From: DASWRT01 sp036403035
GTDB lineage: Bacteria; Pseudomonadota; Alphaproteobacteria; ATCC43930; CGMCC-115725
Length of the DNA: 7,307 nucleotides
NCBI GenBank assembly: GCA_036403035.1
Contig: DASWRT010000398.1
Coordinates: 1-7,307, forward strand
Direction of reading: 5' to 3'
The number at the start of each line of letters is the position of its first letter. Within the stretch, counting starts at the first letter, position 1. Shown here piece after piece: positions 4,263 through 7,307 of this stretch. Made by a program: the position numbers and the translations under genes. The notes below the pieces were generated by a model that made no database searches, was not told the origin of the DNA, and worked only from the letters and a program-made list of their open reading frames with translations.

Positions 4263-6248
4263 CTACACGTCCAGGTCGCGGACGAACTGGGCGTTCTGCT
4301 GGATGAAGTTGAAGCGCAGTTCCGGGCGCCGGCCCATCAGCGCGTCGACGAGCTTGACCGTCCGCGCGACGTCCTCGGGCGTCGATTCGTTCTTCAGCGG
4401 CACCTCGACCTTCAGCAGCGTCCGGTGCCTCGGGTCCATCGTCGTCGCCTTGAGATAGGACGGCGGCATCTCGCCCAAGCCTTTGAAGCGGCTGATCTCG
4501 ATCTTGCCCTTGCCCTTGAAGGCGGTGCGCATCAGCTCGTCCTTGTGCGCGTCGTCGCGCGCATAGTGCGTCACCTCGCCCTGCGTCAGCCGATAGAGCG
4601 GCGGCTGCGCCAGGAAGAGATGCCCGCGCTCGACCAGCTCCGTCATCTCGCGGAAGAAGAAGGTCATCAGCAGCGAGGCGATGTGCGCGCCGTCGACGTC
4701 GGCGTCGGTCATGATGATGACGCGCTCGTAGCGCAGCCGGTCGTGCTGATAGCGGTCGCCGGAGCCGGAACCGAGCGCGAGGACGAGGTCCGACAACTCC
4801 TGGTTGGCGCGCAGCTTGTCGGTCGAAGCGCTGGCGACGTTCAGGATCTTGCCGCGCAGCGGCAGGATCGCCTGCGTCTCGCGGTCGCGCGCCTGCTTCG
4901 CGGAGCCGCCGGCGCTGTCGCCCTCGACCAGGAAGATCTCGGTGCCGATCGCGGTGTCGCGCGTGCAGTCGGCGAGTTTGCCGGGAAGACGCAGCTTGCG
5001 CGTCGCGGTCTTGCGCGCGAGGTCCTTCTGCTGCTTCCGCCGCTGCCGCTCCTCGGCGCGATCGATGATCTTGTCGAGCAGCGTCTTCGCCGCGGCGGGA
5101 TCGTCGCTGAGCCAGTGGTCGAAATGGTCCTTGACCGCGTTCTCGACGAAGCGCGACGCCTCGGGCGAGGAGAGCTTCTCCTTGGTCTGGCCCTGGAACT
5201 GCGGCTCCTGGATGAAGACGGACAGCAGGATCGCCGCGCCGACCGTCACGTCCTCGCCGGTGATCTGGCCGGCGCGGCGGTTGCCGACGAGGTCGCCGTA
5301 AGCCTTGAGCGAGCGGGTCAGCGCCGCGCGCAGGCCCGCCTCGTGCGTGCCGCCCTCCGGCGTGGGCACGGTGTTGCAGTAGGAGCTGCAAAAGGCGAGA
5401 TCGTCCTCCGGCCATGCGATCGCCCACTCGACTCGGCCGCCGCCCGCCGCCAGCTCCGCCTCGCCGACGAAGGCGCGCCGCGTCGCCGTCTCGCGCCCGT
5501 CGAGCGTCGCCGCGAGATAGTCGGCAAGCCCGCCGGGGAAGTGCAGCCGCTCCTCCTGCGGAATCTCGGCGGGGCGGGGCAGGGATGGGTCACATGCCCA
5601 GCGGATCTCGACGCCGCGGAACAGGTACGCCTTGGAGCGCGCCATCCGGTACAGCGTCGCCGCCTTGAAATGCGGGTCCTCGCCGAAGATCGCCGGATCC
5701 GGGTGGAAGCGCACGGTGGTGCCGCGCCGGTTGTGCACGGGCCCGGCGGCCTCCAGCTTGGTCAGCGACTTGCCGCGGCTATAGGTCTGAACCCAGAGCT
5801 GTCGCTCGCGCGCCACTTCGACGATCAGCTGGTCGGACAGGGCGTTGACGACGGAGATGCCGACGCCATGCAGGCCGCCCGACGTCTTGTAGGCGTCGCC
5901 GCCGAACTTGCCGCCGGAATGCAGCGTCGTCAGGATTACCTCAAGCGCCGAGAGAGTCGGAAACTTGGGATGCGGGTCGATCGGGATGCCACGGCCGTTG
6001 TCGCGCACCGTGACGAATCCGTCCGCCCCCAGCTCCAGCTCGATCCGGCTGGCATGTCCGGCCACCGCCTCGTCCATCGCGTTGTCGAGGACTTCGGCGA
6101 CGAGGTGATGCAGCGCACGCTCGTCGGTGCCGCCGATATACATGCCGGGGCGCCGGCGCACCGGTTCGAGCCCTTCGAGGACTTCGATGTCCTTGGCCGA
6201 GTAGCTCTGTGCAGTCTTGCGCGCGAGATTATCGAAAAGATCAGCCAT
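4263..6248 (-). CDS. parE: DNA topoisomerase IV subunit B
   Basis: ParE is the ATPase half of topoisomerase IV. With ParC it separates linked daughter chromosomes and relaxes supercoils. This 661-residue protein has the GHKL ATPase motifs in order: E52VLDNAMDE60 (general base E52, Mg ligand N56), D83NGRGIP, and the GGLHGVG lid. The TOPRIM domain follows with E442GDSA and the metal-binding D515-A-D-V-D-G (D515, D517, D519), then PLRGKILNV and SRFKGLGEMPPSYL near the C-terminus. The size and the QQNAQFVRDLDV ending fit ParE rather than GyrB, which is usually longer. ATG 6248 (MADLFDNL) is chosen by homology, since the frame extends further but without family similarity. No strong ribosome-binding site is seen. 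parC is not in the window. It is divergent from yciA with a 97-bp shared spacer. Confidence 0.95.
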   Translation of the reverse strand: MADLFDNLARKTAQSYSAKDIEVLEGLEPVRRRPGMYIGGTDERALHHLVAEVLDNAMDEAVAGHASRIELELGADGFVTVRDNGRGIPIDPHPKFPTLSALEVILTTLHSGGKFGGDAYKTSGGLHGVGISVVNALSDQLIVEVARERQLWVQTYSRGKSLTKLEAAGPVHNRRGTTVRFHPDPAIFGEDPHFKAATLYRMARSKAYLFRGVEIRWACDPSLPRPAEIPQEERLHFPGGLADYLAATLDGRETATRRAFVGEAELAAGGGRVEWAIAWPEDDLAFCSSYCNTVPTPEGGTHEAGLRAALTRSLKAYGDLVGNRRAGQITGEDVTVGAAILLSVFIQEPQFQGQTKEKLSSPEASRFVENAVKDHFDHWLSDDPAAAKTLLDKIIDRAEERQRRKQQKDLARKTATRKLRLPGKLADCTRDTAIGTEIFLVEGDSAGGSAKQARDRETQAILPLRGKILNVASASTDKLRANQELSDLVLALGSGSGDRYQHDRLRYERVIIMTDADVDGAHIASLLMTFFFREMTELVERGHLFLAQPPLYRLTQGEVTHYARDDAHKDELMRTAFKGKGKIEISRFKGLGEMPPSYLKATTMDPRHRTLLKVEVPLKNESTPEDVARTVKLVDALMGRRPELRFNFIQQNAQFVRDLDV

Positions 6249-6345
6249 GACCGGGAGATAAGCGGGAGTAAGGAACGTTGGACGCGAGGCCGCGAGCCCG
6301 ATGGTGTAGTCTCGCGGCGGGAACTCTACAACATGTGGGGATACG
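6249..6345. promoter_or_regulatory. Divergent parE-yciA intergenic region
   Basis: These 97 bp must hold the start signals of both parE (leftward) and yciA (rightward). An 8-bp perfect inverted repeat, GCCGCGAG (6289-6296) and CTCGCGGC (6311-6318), with a 14-nt spacer lies in the middle. A TTGGAC hexamer (6279-6284) resembles a -35 element for yciA, but no good -10 follows at 16-18 bp. No convincing promoter can be assigned to either gene by eye. Confidence 0.35.
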
Positions 6346-6744
6346 ATGCCAGGAAACGAAGAACAAAAGCGGACTGAGCCGGCCCTGCGGACGATCGCGA
6401 TGCCCGCCGACACGAATCCGAACGGCGACATCTTCGGCGGCTGGCTGCTTTCGCAGATGGATCTTGCCGGCGGCAGCGTCGCGTCGCAGCGGGCGCGCGG
6501 GCGAGTCGCCACGGTGGCGCTCACGGGCATGACGTTCCACCTGCCGGTCCATGTGGGCGACGAGGTGAGCTGCTACGGCGAGATCGAGAAGGTCGGACGC
6601 AGCTCGATCACGATTCGCGTCGAGACCTGGACGCGGCGCCGCGACGGCGGCGAGACCGTCAAGGTCACCCAAGGCACGTTCACCTACGTTGCGATCGACG
6701 CGGACGGCCGGCCGCGTCCCGTGCCTCCCGTGCCGGCCGCGTAA
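6346..6744 (+). CDS. yciA: Acyl-CoA thioesterase, YciA family (hotdog fold)
   Basis: This 132-residue single-hotdog thioesterase would hydrolyse acyl-CoA to free acid and CoA in the cytoplasm. The family signature is clear: LRTIAMPADTNPNGDIFGGWLLSQMDLAGG, in which D39 (the Asp of SQMD) is the catalytic acid/base in characterised YciA proteins. It is followed by the second-half motifs VALTGMTFHLPVHVGDEVSCYGEIEKVGRSSITI and FTYVAIDADGRPRPVP. Members work as hexamers (trimers of dimers) and accept a wide range of acyl-CoAs. A GGGGA sequence precedes ATG 6346. The C-terminus is short and Pro-rich. It is divergent from parE and about 150 bp upstream of the rlpA-family gene, and nothing links its function to either neighbour. 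Confidence 0.92.
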   Translation: MPGNEEQKRTEPALRTIAMPADTNPNGDIFGGWLLSQMDLAGGSVASQRARGRVATVALTGMTFHLPVHVGDEVSCYGEIEKVGRSSITIRVETWTRRRDGGETVKVTQGTFTYVAIDADGRPRPVPPVPAA

Positions 6745-6798
6745 ACCGACGAGAAACGGCCAAATAAAGAGAGCGAGCCGGCAAGTAACGCCCGAGTC

Positions 6799-6851
6799 GT
6801 TCCTGTGACAAAGGAGTGGCACGGGAACGCACCGCCGCATGTCCCTGTTCC
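6799..6851 (+). promoter_or_regulatory. Leader with competing stem-loops upstream of the rlpA-family gene
   Basis: A 9-bp stem, GTTCCTGTG (6799-6807) with CACGGGAAC (6820-6828, one G-T pair), encloses 12 nt. The right arm can instead pair through GGAAC (6824-6828) with a second GTTCC (6847-6851). Two exclusive structures sharing one arm are the layout of attenuators or leader switches, but no T-run terminator is present and no known riboswitch motif was recognised. It could also be a protein-binding palindrome on DNA. Confidence 0.4.
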
Positions 6852-6896
6852 GACGGATGGATCTACTAAGGAGATAACGTCGGGAGGCGGGCGGCG

Positions 6897-7307
6897 ATGT
6901 ACCGGATGCTACGGGTTGTCGGAATTTTCTGTGCGGCGGCGGCGAGTCTCGGCGCCTGTACTACGGCCGAGGCGCCGGCGCCGGAACCCGCCACACAGAC
7001 GGTCGCCGCCTATGCGCCGACTCCGGAGCCGGTCTACGAGGAAGTCGGCACGGCGTCCTGGTACGGTCCCTGGCACCAGGGCCGCAAGACCGCGAGCGGC
7101 GAGCGTTTCGACATGAACGCCCTGACGGCGGCGCACCCGAGCCTGCCGCTCGACACCAAGGCGCGCATCACGAACCTGGAGAACGGGCGGAGCGTCGAGG
7201 TCACCGTCAACGACCGCGGTCCTTACGTGAGGGGCCGAGTGATCGACCTCTCGAAGCGAGCCGCCGAGAAGCTCGGCATGAAGAAGCAGGGCACGGCGAC
7301 CGTCCGT
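6897..7307 (+). CDS. rlpA: RlpA-family septal lipoprotein / lytic transglycosylase (partial, 3' end cut by window)
   Basis: The frame is open for 137 codons from ATG 6897 to the last base, so the C-terminus is missing. The N-terminus is a lipoprotein signal: MYRMLRV, a short hydrophobic core, then a lipobox ending LGAC with C21 as the lipidated residue. A Pro/Glu-rich linker (about 24-48) leads to a double-psi beta-barrel domain. Its RlpA hallmarks are GTASWYGPWHQGRKTASGE, a TAAHPSLPL segment, VNDRGPYVRGRVIDLS and AAEKLGM. RlpA proteins sit in the outer membrane or periplasm, many bind denuded septal glycan, and some cleave it as lytic transglycosylases. The DRGP and IDLS residues typical of the active group are kept. 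A GGAGG at 6882-6886 supports the start. Whether a SPOR domain follows cannot be seen. Confidence 0.92.
   Translation, partial: MYRMLRVVGIFCAAAASLGACTTAEAPAPEPATQTVAAYAPTPEPVYEEVGTASWYGPWHQGRKTASGERFDMNALTAAHPSLPLDTKARITNLENGRSVEVTVNDRGPYVRGRVIDLSKRAAEKLGMKKQGTATVR

Noticed and set aside
4425..6377. Long open frame on the plus strand opposite parE
   Set aside because: It is the antisense shadow of a clear parE with all catalytic motifs. The translation is low-complexity Arg/Ala/Leu-rich and has no recognisable domain, as expected from GC-rich DNA.
6817..6831. Sigma-54-like promoter (TGGCAC followed by GC) upstream of the rlpA-family gene
   Set aside because: The distance between the GG and GC cores is one base short of the strict sigma-54 spacing and the TT before GC is missing.

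Overview
The window is GC-rich, densely coded chromosomal DNA, most likely from an alphaproteobacterium. The evidence is a DUF6614-type small protein, an alphaproteobacterial-looking tRNA-Val(CAC), a DUF3108 periplasmic protein, a DmeF-type metal exporter and a ParE that ends in the usual alphaproteobacterial FVRDLDV tail. No insertion sequence, integrase, phage gene or CRISPR array is visible, and most content is core or near-core. Genus cannot be fixed from sequence reading alone.

Layout, left to right. (1) A DUF6614 gene (146-496, +) follows a short leader that carries a perfect GTCAAC/GTTGAC inverted repeat. (2) A tRNA-Val(CAC) gene (658-732, -) has its own promoter at 771-799, and a secreted DUF3108 protein (855-1700, +) is transcribed away from it. 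(3) A metal-efflux operon lies on the minus strand. It has a yybP-ykoY-type (manganese) riboswitch leader at about 3415-3541, then a TMEM165/GDT1 family transporter (2772-3341), then a DmeF-like CDF transporter with a histidine-rich loop (1744-2733). (4) An AT-rich divergent intergenic region with inverted and direct repeats leads to a stand-alone receiver-like protein (3759-4154, +) that has Glu in place of the phosphoacceptor Asp. (5) A REPIN-like pair of inverted palindromes (4152-4229) sits between that gene and the convergent parE. (6) parE, topoisomerase IV subunit B (4263-6248, -), is divergent from a YciA-type acyl-CoA thioesterase (6346-6744, +). (7) A leader with competing hairpins precedes an rlpA-family lipoprotein gene (6897 to the right edge, +), which is cut by the window.

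The most coherent functional unit is the manganese riboswitch, GDT1 and dmeF block. An RNA that senses Mn(II) appears to control a GDT1 Mn exporter, and a CDF exporter usually assigned to Co/Ni is placed 37 bp behind it on the same strand. This suggests a combined divalent-metal detoxification operon. The other strong oddities are the Glu-substituted receiver and the REPIN-like element.
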